From contig CAZEFK010000038.1 in assembly GCA_964511405.1 (NCBI GenBank), positions 1 to 40,280 on the forward strand: DNA of 40,280 bases, written 5' to 3'. Of the stretch, positions 29,874 through 38,158 are shown piece after piece. The translations under genes and the position numbers were made by a program. Positions within the stretch are counted from its first letter, which is position 1. Each line of letters begins with the position of its first letter. The notes beneath the pieces were generated by a model. It was not told the origin of the DNA. It ran no database searches and was given only the letters and a program-made list of their open reading frames with translations. This stretch comes from CAZEFK01 sp964511405. Its GTDB lineage: Bacteria > Pseudomonadota > Alphaproteobacteria > Elsterales > Elsteraceae.

Positions 29874-30793
29874 CAGTGCCACCCCAGCATATGTTTCAGC
29901 TGCAGCGACGGCGGCGACATCTTGGCCAGGAACATCAGGTTCCCGACCGGCCGGTAGCCGAGCAGCGCGGCGCGCAGCAAGAGGCCCGTGCCGCGCAGGA
30001 ACATGCGGTTGCGATAGGCATCGCGGCCGATCCGGGTATAGCGGCACCCCAGGATGTAGCGCCGCTCCGCCGGGCTCAGGCGGTGGCGCTCGCGCGCCAG
30101 GTGCCCCAGCACCACCGGCAGCAGGATGTCGATCCCCTGCAGGGTCGGGGTCTTGCTCAAGCTGCCGGCGCGGTCGTGCACCAGGGTCAGGATGTCGTCG
30201 ACATAGCCGAGCGCGCCGTGCAGGGCGAGCCGGATCCACAGGTCCTGGTCCTCGGCGATCGGCAGGCTGCGGTCGAACAGCCCGACCGCGAGAAGGGCGT
30301 CGCGCCGCACCAGCACCGTCGGGGTGGCCAGGAAATTGTGGGCCAGGAGCGCCTTCCAGGCCTCGGGGCCGGTCGCCACCGGCACCTGGTGGTGGATCAG
30401 GCCCAGCACCTGGCCGTCGCGCCCGATGTGCAGCGATCGGCAGGCGGCGAACACCAGGCTGGGATCCTGCTCGAACAGGTCGAGCTGCCGGGCGAGCTTG
30501 GCCGGCAGCCACTCGTCGTCCGCGTCCAGGAACGCGACGAAGTCGCCGGTGGCCGCGGCGATCCCGGCATTGCGGGCGTGCGCGGCGCCGCCGCGCTGGC
30601 CGAGCCGGATGTGGCGGACGCTGCGGTCGGCATAGGCGGCGAGCCGGGCCGCGGTATCGTCGCTGCTGGCATCGTCGATCACCAGGATCTCGGTCGGCGG
30701 CACGGTTTGGCCCAGGGCCGAATCGATGGCGCGCGCGACAGTGTCGGCGGAGTTGTAGGTCGGGATGACCACGCTGACGGTGGGCGTCGTCAT
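29873..30793 (-). CDS. Glycosyltransferase family 2 protein
   Basis: Inverting GT-A glycosyltransferase of 306 residues. The N-terminal TVSVVIPTYNSADTVARAID and EILVIDDASSDDTA (nucleotide-binding Asp pair) are standard. The DxD-type site is VAFLDADDEWLPAKL (about residue 95), and the catalytic base region is LPIAEDQDLWIRL. A C-terminal hydrophobic/amphipathic helix (about 265-285) may attach it to the membrane. Start ATG at 30793 overlaps the deacetylase stop by four bases (ATGA); the upstream 12-codon extension is rejected. It probably adds one residue to the repeat unit of the second polysaccharide block. Confidence 0.92.
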   Translation of the reverse strand: MTTPTVSVVIPTYNSADTVARAIDSALGQTVPPTEILVIDDASSDDTAARLAAYADRSVRHIRLGQRGGAAHARNAGIAAATGDFVAFLDADDEWLPAKLARQLDLFEQDPSLVFAACRSLHIGRDGQVLGLIHHQVPVATGPEAWKALLAHNFLATPTVLVRRDALLAVGLFDRSLPIAEDQDLWIRLALHGALGYVDDILTLVHDRAGSLSKTPTLQGIDILLPVVLGHLARERHRLSPAERRYILGCRYTRIGRDAYRNRMFLRGTGLLLRAALLGYRPVGNLMFLAKMSPPSLQLKHMLGWH

Positions 30794-31833
30794 GCCGCCA
30801 CCCGCCGGACCGGGCGATGGAACAGCCACACCCCGAGGCGTTCGGGCCGGAGGTGGCCGGTCGCATCGACGATGGTCGATGACTCGATCACGATCCGCCC
30901 GAGGAGATCGCCGAAGCGGCCTTCGGGCTGGGGTGCGTTGAGGCAGGCGTCGCTTGTGAACATTCGACGGAACCCCGCTTGGCGGGCGGCGGCCACCACC
31001 CGGCCGTCATACCGGCCGTGCGGAAACGACAGAACGGATAGTCCGTTGCGCGCCGAGCCGGCGAGCAGGGCCGACAGCTGGTCGCGTGCCCGCAGCAGCT
31101 CGCCGGGGACGGCGCCGGCGTCGGTCAACGGCTCGTGGGTGGCGCCATGCACGGCGATGGTCATGCCCGCCGCCGCCAGGCGCGCCAGCTGCTCGGGCGA
31201 CAGCATCTCGGGCGGCCGGGCGCCGCCGGCCGGCGCGGGCAGATGCCGGGCGACCAAGGCGGTTCGCGCCGGCCGCTCCAGGGCCAGGATCGCCATGGTC
31301 AGGCGGTAGGCGTCGTCCTCGGTCACCGGATCGGCGGGCCGCTCGGGATAGCCGGCCTCTTCGGCGATCGCGGCGAAGCGCTTGGCGTCCAACAGGCCGG
31401 TCCGCCAGTCGCCATACAGGATCTCCTGCCAGAAGGCATCGGCCCGGCCGATGGCATCCGCGACCACGAAGAACACCGCCGGCACGCCGTGGCGCTCCAG
31501 GATCGGCAGCGCATAATCGACATTGTCGGCCCAGCCGTCGTCGAAGCTGATCACCAGCGGCCGCGGCGGCAGCGGCCCCGGATCGTCGCCGGCCAGTAGC
31601 TTGGGATCGAGCACGGTGTAGTGCGCCTTGAAGAAGCGCACGCAAGCCTCGAACAGCTCGTCGCTGCACGTATAATGAGGGTTGGCGCGGGCCCAGCGCG
31701 GATCGCTCTGCGCCAGCACGCGATGGAAGCCAGCCACCGTCAGGTGATGCCGGTTGGCCAAGCGGTGATAGGCGGCCAGGAGCCCTGACCGGTACGCCAG
31801 CCTCACGGCCAGCTGTCCAAGACCAGCGGTCAC
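30790..31833 (-). CDS. Polysaccharide deacetylase (CE4)
   Basis: A 347-residue NodB-type deacetylase. Motif 1 is LVISFDDGWADNVDYAL (about residues 94-110), motif 2 is IAVHGATHEPL with both metal-binding histidines (about 226-236), and motif 3-like is LSFPHGRYDGRV. No signal peptide is seen; a mild N-terminal helix might associate with the membrane. Starts with GTG at 31833 preceded by GAGGGA. It heads the minus-strand trio with GT2 and the other glycosyltransferase. It differs from the XrtA-subtype deacetylase at 3253 (no DUF3473 tail). Possibly modifies the second polysaccharide or a lipid-linked intermediate. Confidence 0.9.
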   Translation of the reverse strand: MTAGLGQLAVRLAYRSGLLAAYHRLANRHHLTVAGFHRVLAQSDPRWARANPHYTCSDELFEACVRFFKAHYTVLDPKLLAGDDPGPLPPRPLVISFDDGWADNVDYALPILERHGVPAVFFVVADAIGRADAFWQEILYGDWRTGLLDAKRFAAIAEEAGYPERPADPVTEDDAYRLTMAILALERPARTALVARHLPAPAGGARPPEMLSPEQLARLAAAGMTIAVHGATHEPLTDAGAVPGELLRARDQLSALLAGSARNGLSVLSFPHGRYDGRVVAAARQAGFRRMFTSDACLNAPQPEGRFGDLLGRIVIESSTIVDATGHLRPERLGVWLFHRPVRRVAA

Positions 31834-32022
31834 GTCGGTCCCTCATCGGTTTGTACAGTGAACGTGCAAGTCGGGCATCGGTGGCCAGATACCGACGCAA
31901 CTAGCCATCCGGCTTAGATGGCCCGGCGCGCGCGTCGCTGCGGCAACGCCAGGACGCCGTGATCATTGATGGCGGGCAGGCCGCCGCGACGGGCCTGCGA
32001 TCGCGATTGGGAGCTCTCGGAT

Positions 32023-33666
32023 ATGAATGACATGCCGTGGTCGCGGCGCGCCTTCCTGGCCGGCGCGGGCAGCCTGGCGGCGCTACCGCGCGGCGCCCGG
32101 GCGGCGGGGTCGGCGGCGGATGCACCGCCGCTGACCGTCATCCTGGAGCTGCCGGACGGGCCGCTGCGCTTCGACGCGCCGGCTGGTCGCGATCTCGGCG
32201 ACATCCAGGGGCCGGGCTTCGTGCAGCGATCGATCCTCGCCAGCCAGCCGGACCGGCCGTTCCATGTGCTGTTTCGCCCCGACCGGGGCAGCGACCGGAT
32301 CGAGGTCGTGGTCGAGCTGGGCGGCGTACGTCCAGGCGGTCCGCTGGCGCGGCCGATGCACGCCCCGGCCTACCAGGCGCACATCCGGATGGGCGACCGC
32401 GAGCTGGCCCGGGTCGCGGTGCCGCGCCAGTTCTGGCAGGCGCGCTGGCGCTGGCAGTCGGCGCCGCGGCCGGTCACCGCGGATCCCGCCAAGCTGATCG
32501 CGGCGGGGCTGCTGCCGCCTTACGACCTGGCCGGCCAGCGTCCGGCCGCCCCGGTGCGGCCGCAGCGTTACGAGATCATGGGGTTGGCCGGGCTGGAGCC
32601 CTACATGCCGGCGACCGGCGAGCGGCCGGATATCGGCATGCTGACCGAGGCCCAGGCCGAATATGTGCTGACCGGCCGCCGCGGCGCCTATGACACCATG
32701 ATCGCCCAGGCCGAGGCCTCCGGCACGGTACCCTGGCACATGCGCGACCTCGACACCGGGGCACCGGTCGATTTCTTCGCCCATCCCAAGCTGCACTGGT
32801 ATCCCGACCATGATGCCGCCGACGGCAATGCGGTGCCGGTCATGACCGCGGATGTGACGCCTGATGCGGCGCACACGCCGGCGCTGGCCTATCTGCCCTA
32901 CCTGCTGACCGGCGATCCCTATTACCTGGAAGAGCTGCAGTTTTGCTGGAGCTGGTGCTTCGGCAGCTATCCGCCTGATTACCGGCTGGGCGCCAATCCC
33001 CGGCCGCTGTCGGTGCCGGTCCAACAGGCGCGGGCGCAGGCCTGGACCATGCGCTCGCTGATGCAATTGGCGCGGATGACCCCCGAGCGGACGCCGGCCT
33101 GGCTGCTGCCGCGCCGGTACTTCCAGCGCCACCTGGACATCGAGCGCGACTACCTGATCGAGAAGTTCGTGCACGGCCGCGACCCGCTGAAGGCCGTGTT
33201 CGAGACCACCGTGCCCGAGACCCGCCCCAACGACGTGGTGGGGCTGTGGCAGGACGACTACCAGGTCAACGTGTTCGCCTGGGCGGTGCGGCTGGGCTTC
33301 GACGGCTTCCGGCCGGTGTTCGCCTGGAAGATCGCGTCGAATATCGCGCGCAGCAACGGCCGCAACGGCTGGCGTCCCTATTGCGTGCCCTATGAGGCGG
33401 TGCTCCGCAATCCGCCTGGCGGGCCCTATGCCCGCTCCTGGGCCGAAGCCTGGGAATGGTCGCGTCCGCTCTACGCCAAGCGCTGGCCGATGACCGACCC
33501 CAATCACTGGGCGAACCCGGACGCCACCTATCTGCAATATATGCGGGCGGCGCTGGCCCAGGCCCGCCGTCTGGGCGTGCCGGAAGCCGACGCCTGCTAT
33601 GCCTGGGCCGACGGCGAGCTCAGACGGGTCGGCCGGCCGGTCGACTGGCGCTGGGCGGTCGCGTGA
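32023..33666 (+). CDS. Tat-exported protein of unknown function, possible polysaccharide-active enzyme
   Basis: A 547-residue protein not assigned to a family. The N-terminus has a twin-arginine signal (WSRRAFLAGAGSLAALPRGARA, cleavage near AAG at about 29), so it is folded before export. Residues about 40-160 are beta-rich. Residues 225-540 are helical, Trp/Tyr-rich and read like an alpha/alpha-toroid of polysaccharide lyases or hydrolases (WHMRDLDTGAPVDFF, LAYLPYLLTGDPYYLEELQF, VGLWQDDYQVNVFAWAV). Start ATG at 32023 follows GGGAG; the earlier ATG at 31966 would hide the signal. The stop overlaps the flippase start (GTGA), so the two are coupled. A role in trimming or modifying the exported polysaccharide is inferred. 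The gap to 31833 is a 189-base divergent region. Confidence 0.8.
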   Translation: MNDMPWSRRAFLAGAGSLAALPRGARAAGSAADAPPLTVILELPDGPLRFDAPAGRDLGDIQGPGFVQRSILASQPDRPFHVLFRPDRGSDRIEVVVELGGVRPGGPLARPMHAPAYQAHIRMGDRELARVAVPRQFWQARWRWQSAPRPVTADPAKLIAAGLLPPYDLAGQRPAAPVRPQRYEIMGLAGLEPYMPATGERPDIGMLTEAQAEYVLTGRRGAYDTMIAQAEASGTVPWHMRDLDTGAPVDFFAHPKLHWYPDHDAADGNAVPVMTADVTPDAAHTPALAYLPYLLTGDPYYLEELQFCWSWCFGSYPPDYRLGANPRPLSVPVQQARAQAWTMRSLMQLARMTPERTPAWLLPRRYFQRHLDIERDYLIEKFVHGRDPLKAVFETTVPETRPNDVVGLWQDDYQVNVFAWAVRLGFDGFRPVFAWKIASNIARSNGRNGWRPYCVPYEAVLRNPPGGPYARSWAEAWEWSRPLYAKRWPMTDPNHWANPDATYLQYMRAALAQARRLGVPEADACYAWADGELRRVGRPVDWRWAVA

Positions 33667-35141
33667 CGGCCACGGCCGCGGCACTCGGCCACCGCATGGC
33701 GGTGGGGTCGGCCTGGGTGGTGGCGCTGCGCTGGTGCGTGCGCCTGATCGGCCTGGCCAGCACGCTGGTGCTGGTGCGGCTGCTGTCGCCCGACGACTTC
33801 GGCATCGTCGCCATGGCGATGCTGCTGGTCGGCTTCCTGGAGGTGTTCAACGAGACCGGCCAGACCCTGGCGCTCATCCGCCATCCCAATCCCACCCGCG
33901 CCCATTACGACAGCGCCTGGACCATCGGAATGCTGCTCGGCTGCGGCCTGGCCGGGCTGATCCTGCTGGCCGCGCCGTTCAGCACCGCCTATTTCGGCGA
34001 GCCGCGCGCCGTGCCGGTCATGCAGGTGCTGGCGCTGCGGGCCGTGATCGGCGGGTTCGAGAACATCGGCATCGTCGAGTTCCGCAAGCATCTGGATTTC
34101 GCCCGCGACTTCCGGTTCAACGTCGCCCAGAAACTCCTGACCACCCTGGTCACCCTGGCCGCGGCGCTGGTGCTGCGCAACTACTGGGCGCTGGTCATCG
34201 GCATCGTCACCGGCCGGCTGATCGGCACCATCCTCAGCTACACGATGCATCCCTACCGGCCGCGCTGGTCGCTGGCCAAGGTCGGCGAGCTATGGGCGTT
34301 CTCGTGGTGGACGCTGTGCGTCCATGTCGGGGCGTTCGCCAACTCCAAGCTCGACGAGCTGGCGGTCGGCGGCATCGCCGGGACACCCGAGATGGGTCGC
34401 TACAGCGTCGGCCTGGACCTGGCGACGACGCCCGTCAACGAGCTGGTGATCCCGTTGTCCCGGACCATGTTCCCGGTGATGGCCAAAACCCTCGACGACC
34501 TGCCGCGGCTGACCGGGCTATGGCTCGACATCCTGGGCTGGATCGCGGTCATGAGCAGCTATACGGCCGTGATGGTCGCGGCCACCGCCCCCGACCTGGT
34601 GGCCGTGGTGCTGGGCCCCAAATGGCTGGGCGCCATTCCGCTGATGCCGTGGCTGGCGCTGGCCGGCGGTGTCTACGGCCTGACCAACAACGTGTTCACG
34701 ACCTGCACCGTGCTCGGCGAGGCGCGGATCTCGGCGCGCTTGACCTGGTCGCGCATCGCCATATCGGCGGTCGCCCTGGTGTTCGCCGCCCGCTTCGGGA
34801 CGATCGTCACCATCGCCGTCGCCCGCTGTTCGGTCAATCTGGTGATGGCGCCGGCCCTGTTCCTGGTGCTGTCACGGTTCCTGCCGGTCACGCCTGTTGC
34901 GATGCTGGCGCGGCTGTGGCGGCCGCTGCTGGCTTGCCCGGCCCTGGCCGCCGCGGCGCTGGCGGCCGAATCGGCGCTGTCCGGGCAGCCGCCGCTGCTG
35001 CGCCTGGCCGCGGCCGGCAGCGCCGGCACCCTGGCCTATGGCGCCGCCATGGCCGCCACGTGGCTGGCCGCCGGGCGGCCGCCGGGGGTCGAGGCGACGG
35101 CCTGGCGGCTGCTGCGCCAGCAACTCGCCCGCGCGCATTGA
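33663..35141 (+). CDS. Polysaccharide flippase (Wzx-like, MATE/MOP superfamily)
   Basis: Inner-membrane protein of 492 residues with about 12-14 helices. It resembles the lipopolysaccharide/EPS flippases (WzxC/ExoT type) that move lipid-linked repeat units to the periplasm. The N-terminal GSAWVVALRWCVRLIGLAST and LVRLLSPDDFGIVAMAMLL match the family, and the mid-protein FANSKLDELAVGGIAG and GRYSVGLDLATTPVNEL segments are characteristic. The GTG at 33663 overlaps the Tat protein's stop by four bases. No ligase or co-polymerase is next to it, so it may work with the XrtA-type chain-length and export proteins at the other end of the window. Confidence 0.9.
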   Translation: MTATAAALGHRMAVGSAWVVALRWCVRLIGLASTLVLVRLLSPDDFGIVAMAMLLVGFLEVFNETGQTLALIRHPNPTRAHYDSAWTIGMLLGCGLAGLILLAAPFSTAYFGEPRAVPVMQVLALRAVIGGFENIGIVEFRKHLDFARDFRFNVAQKLLTTLVTLAAALVLRNYWALVIGIVTGRLIGTILSYTMHPYRPRWSLAKVGELWAFSWWTLCVHVGAFANSKLDELAVGGIAGTPEMGRYSVGLDLATTPVNELVIPLSRTMFPVMAKTLDDLPRLTGLWLDILGWIAVMSSYTAVMVAATAPDLVAVVLGPKWLGAIPLMPWLALAGGVYGLTNNVFTTCTVLGEARISARLTWSRIAISAVALVFAARFGTIVTIAVARCSVNLVMAPALFLVLSRFLPVTPVAMLARLWRPLLACPALAAAALAAESALSGQPPLLRLAAAGSAGTLAYGAAMAATWLAAGRPPGVEATAWRLLRQQLARAH

Positions 35142-35195
35142 CCTCGCGCCGATTTGGTCACAAACCGGGACGAGAGTAGGGCAATCGGGGAGGGC

Positions 35196-35471
35196 ATGAT
35201 GCGACGCAATCTTTGTCTTGGGATGGCCGTGTTGGCGCTGGCCATGGCCGGCCCGCTGCAGGTCGCGCGCGCGGCCTGCGATCCGGGCGACCGGGTCGAC
35301 AACACCACGGCCGACGATGCCCGGCGCAAGATCGAGGCCGCCGGGTTCGCCCAGGTGCGCGGCCTGGCCAAGGGCTGCGACAACTTCTGGCATGGCGCGG
35401 CGACGAAGGCCGGGGCGCCGGTCCATGTCCTGGTGACGCCGCAGGGCCGGGTCCAGGTCGAAGGCGACTAA
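35196..35471 (+). CDS. Small exported hypothetical protein
   Basis: A 91-residue protein with a clear Sec signal (RRNLCLGMAVLALAMAGPL, cleavage near ARA-AC at about 27), leaving a mature part of about 64 residues. It contains ADDARRKIEAAGFAQVRGL and VHVLVTPQGRVQVEGD, with an alpha-beta-beta pattern reminiscent of PepSY-like domains; that resemblance is weak. Two cysteines in the mature region (one at its start, one in KGCDNFW) could pair. Good GGGGAGGG ribosome-binding site before the ATG at 35196. It follows the flippase by 54 bases. Confidence 0.75.
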   Translation: MMRRNLCLGMAVLALAMAGPLQVARAACDPGDRVDNTTADDARRKIEAAGFAQVRGLAKGCDNFWHGAATKAGAPVHVLVTPQGRVQVEGD

Positions 35472-35498
35472 CTCTGCCCGATCCTAGGCCGGCCCCTC

Positions 35499-35696
35499 CT
35501 AGCTGGCGAGCTCGGCGGCGATGCTGGCGGCCGGCAGCGCAACCACGACCTCGGTGCCGCCGGTCAGGTAGATGATGCTGACGGCGTTGCTGTAAGGCAC
35601 GATGGCGGTCACGCTGTCGGGGTTGACCCACAGCGTGGCGCCGGTCGGCAGCTCGCGCTGCCGCTGGCCTTCGGGGAAACTGACGAACTTGGCCAT
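35499..35696 (-). CDS. Small hypothetical protein (65 residues)
   Basis: Begins MAKFVSFPEGQRQRELPTGA and contains TLWVNPDSVTAIVPYSNAV and IIYLTGGTEVVVALP, a pattern of short beta strands. No signal peptide, no recognised family. It has a near-perfect AGGAGG ribosome-binding site 5 bases before the ATG at 35696, stronger than most in the window, and starts 16 bases after the pyruvyl-transferase-like stop, so it is probably the last gene of that operon. The frame upstream to 35744 is rejected because of this ribosome-binding site. Confidence 0.72.
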   Translation of the reverse strand: MAKFVSFPEGQRQRELPTGATLWVNPDSVTAIVPYSNAVSIIYLTGGTEVVVALPAASIAAELAS

Positions 35697-35712
35697 GGGC
35701 ACCTCCTGGCCC

Positions 35713-36921
35713 TTACCCTGCCGCCGCCTGGGGGGCTGCCGCAACCGCGATCAGCTGGTCGGCGAAGCGGCCGGTCGCCGCCGCCAGCTCGGCCTTGCGG
35801 CGGCGCAGCTGGTCGGCGATCTCGGCGCGCCGCTCCAGGCTCTCCCCGACCAGTGCCAGCAGCCGCTCCGGGGTCAGCCGGTCATGGGACAGGCACTGCT
35901 GCGGCAGGCCCATCAGCTCGAAGAACGCAGTGTTCTTGAGGTCGTAAGCGATGTTGACCATCGGCACCCGGGCGTTGGCGGCCAGGATGCAGGAATGCAG
36001 CATCTGGCAGATGGCGAGGTCGAGTCCGGCATAGGCGGCAAGCAGCTGGCGCGGCCCGCCATCGACCACCTCGTCGATGCGGAAGCCGCGGGCGCGCAGC
36101 CACCACAGCACGGCCGCCTCCTCATCGCTGTGCTGCATGTAGACCCACCGCGGCCGGTACTGGGCGTCGATCCGGCGCAGGCCCGCCAGGGCCGTCGGCA
36201 GCAGCTTCTTGATCATGACCACGGCCTCGGGGCCATGGACGGCGAAGTTGAGGCCGATCGTCAGGCGGTCCGGGGACCTGCGTCGCAGGACCGGCGCCGG
36301 CTCCAGGAACAGCGCCGGATCGCCCGTGACCTCGGGCGTCCGCCCGGTCCAGCGGGTGAACAGCTCGGCCGTGCTGGCGTCGCGCACCGACATGAACTGG
36401 CACGCGCCCGACAGGCGCTGCAGCTTGTCGATGGTCCGGGGGGGCAAGGGATCGTCCGGATCGTAGGGACCTTCGTCCAGCAGCCGGTTGAAGCCGATGC
36501 CGTAGGCGGCCGTCGGGCAATGGATCCGCTCCAGCCAGGCGACGTCCTCCAGGCGACGGTTCAGCTCGCCGCGGATGTCGAGGAAGACATAGCCGCCGCC
36601 GCAGATCACGAACAGGTCGGCCTCGGCGTTGATGCGCGCGACGGTTTCCGGGCCGAGATGCCCCCACATCACGTCGAGGAACGCCGGCCCCGCCCGATGC
36701 TGCAGTTGCTCACGAATCGCCTCGCCGATGGCAATATCGCCACGGTTTGTTGAAGTTTTCTTGGTAAATGAGTAAACGTCGAGTGCAAATCCTCCAAATA
36801 TAGCTGAGCAATAAAACCAAAGATCTTTGAGTGTCGTCTTGGCTAGGTCTTTCTTGTTACGGCGGATCGGGAGGAATTCCTGGGATGGCGCGATTGGAAG
36901 ATAAAGGCAGATTTTCATCAT
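35713..36921 (-). CDS. Polysaccharide pyruvyl transferase family protein
   Basis: A 402-residue enzyme of the family (CsaB/WcaK-like) that adds ketal-linked pyruvate to sugars. Visible elements include NRGDIAIGEAIREQLQ (about residue 60), the ADLFVICGGGYVFLDI segment, YGIGFNRLLDEGPYD, SVRDASTAELF, and the C-terminal QMLHSCILAANARVPMVNI with the His of the family. The first 50 residues are unusual, with AT-rich DNA (roughly 36720-36960). Start is ATG at 36921 (a second ATG follows directly at 36918); no strong ribosome-binding site. Divergent from the WalW-like gene with a 136-base gap. Acceptor unknown. Confidence 0.85.
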   Translation of the reverse strand: MMKICLYLPIAPSQEFLPIRRNKKDLAKTTLKDLWFYCSAIFGGFALDVYSFTKKTSTNRGDIAIGEAIREQLQHRAGPAFLDVMWGHLGPETVARINAEADLFVICGGGYVFLDIRGELNRRLEDVAWLERIHCPTAAYGIGFNRLLDEGPYDPDDPLPPRTIDKLQRLSGACQFMSVRDASTAELFTRWTGRTPEVTGDPALFLEPAPVLRRRSPDRLTIGLNFAVHGPEAVVMIKKLLPTALAGLRRIDAQYRPRWVYMQHSDEEAAVLWWLRARGFRIDEVVDGGPRQLLAAYAGLDLAICQMLHSCILAANARVPMVNIAYDLKNTAFFELMGLPQQCLSHDRLTPERLLALVGESLERRAEIADQLRRRKAELAAATGRFADQLIAVAAAPQAAAG

Positions 36922-37057
36922 AGCACATATGCTCAGTGGTGAAGCCAAGTGCCGGAGTAGCTGTTTACCTCTCACGGCCGCTGTGGAAGAGAAACGCTTT
37001 CGCAGGCGCAACGGATGGCTGCGAGATCACATTCATGCAGGACGAGAGGGGTGGACT

Positions 37058-38158
37058 GTGACCGAGCGGTTGATGCTGCGAGGCAAGCCAGGGGCGCCGG
37101 TGGCCGATGGAGGGCCGCTGCGCGCGTTGCTGGCGCACGCTCGGCGCCGGCCGCTGGGGCCGATCGGGCCCGCCTATGGGCGGCCGATCGTGGTGGTGCT
37201 GATCGATGCCGAGGAGGATTTCGACTGGACCCGGCCTTTCAGCCGCGACAACCAGTGCGTCGCCTCGCTGGCCAGCCAGCCGCTCGCGCATCGCGTCTTC
37301 GAACGCTTCGGCGTGGTGCCGACCTATCTGATCGACTATCCGGTCGCGGTCGCGGACCTCGCGATCAGCGTCCTCGGTCCGCTGGTCGATGACGGCGCTG
37401 CCGAGATCGGCGCCCAGCTCCATCCCTGGGTCAACCCGCCCCATGACGAAGAGGTGTGCATCGGCAATTCGTACCCCGGCAACCTGGCGCCCGCGCTCGA
37501 GCGGGCCAAGCTGGTGCGGCTGACGCGCGTGATCGAGGACCGCTTCGGCCGCGCGCCGACGGCCTACAAGGCCGGCCGCTACGGCCTGGGTGCGGCCAGC
37601 GCCGCGCTGATCGAGGAGCTGGGCTACCGCATCGACACCAGCGTGATGCCGCATACCGACTATTCCGACGAGCTGGGGCCCGATTTCCGCGGCTTCACCA
37701 GCCGGCCGTTCTGGTTCGGGCGCCGGCGACCGCTCCTGGAGCTGCCGATCAGCCGCGGCTTCGCCGGCGCCTTGCGCCGGGGCGCGGACCCGCTCGACCG
37801 GGCGATGCAGTCGCCGTTCGGGCGCCGGGTGCGGTTGCCGGCGGCCCTGTCGCGCGGCCGCCTGCTCGAGCGGATCACGCTGACGCCCGAAGGCATCGAC
37901 CCGGGCGCCCAGCGCCGGCTGGTCCGGTCCCTGCGCGCCGATGGCCAGCAGGTCTTTACCTTTGCGTATCACAGCCCGTCGCTGATGCCGGGGAACACGC
38001 CTTATGTGCGCACGACCCAGGATCTGCTGGCGTTGCTGCGCAACATGGAGGCGTTCTTCGAGTTCTTCATGGGCGAGCTGGGCGGCGAAGCGATGACGCC
38101 GGAGCAGCTATACCGCCGCGCTCTCGCCGAGGCGGCGCCGCTGGCGCAGGCCGGGTAG
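37058..38158 (+). CDS. WalW-like polysaccharide deacetylase-fold protein
   Basis: A 366-residue CE4-related protein of the WalW type found in capsule and LPS loci. Motif 1 is IVVVLIDAEEDFDWTRPFS (about residues 45-63), followed by PTYLIDYPVAV and AEIGAQLHPWVNPPHDEE with the histidine pair, YKAGRYGLG, and FTFAYHSPSLMPGNTPYV near the end. The start is GTG at 37058 after GAGAGGGG; ATG at 37073 is an alternative. It lacks a signal peptide, so it probably acts on cytoplasmic or lipid-linked sugar. Its last 51 bases overlap the convergent acyltransferase gene. Confidence 0.85.
   Translation: MTERLMLRGKPGAPVADGGPLRALLAHARRRPLGPIGPAYGRPIVVVLIDAEEDFDWTRPFSRDNQCVASLASQPLAHRVFERFGVVPTYLIDYPVAVADLAISVLGPLVDDGAAEIGAQLHPWVNPPHDEEVCIGNSYPGNLAPALERAKLVRLTRVIEDRFGRAPTAYKAGRYGLGAASAALIEELGYRIDTSVMPHTDYSDELGPDFRGFTSRPFWFGRRRPLLELPISRGFAGALRRGADPLDRAMQSPFGRRVRLPAALSRGRLLERITLTPEGIDPGAQRRLVRSLRADGQQVFTFAYHSPSLMPGNTPYVRTTQDLLALLRNMEAFFEFFMGELGGEAMTPEQLYRRALAEAAPLAQAG

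Noticed and set aside
35480..35505. CTAGG/CCTAG hairpin as a bidirectional terminator between the two small genes
   Set aside because: Stem of five bases only with an unstable loop and no T-run on either side.
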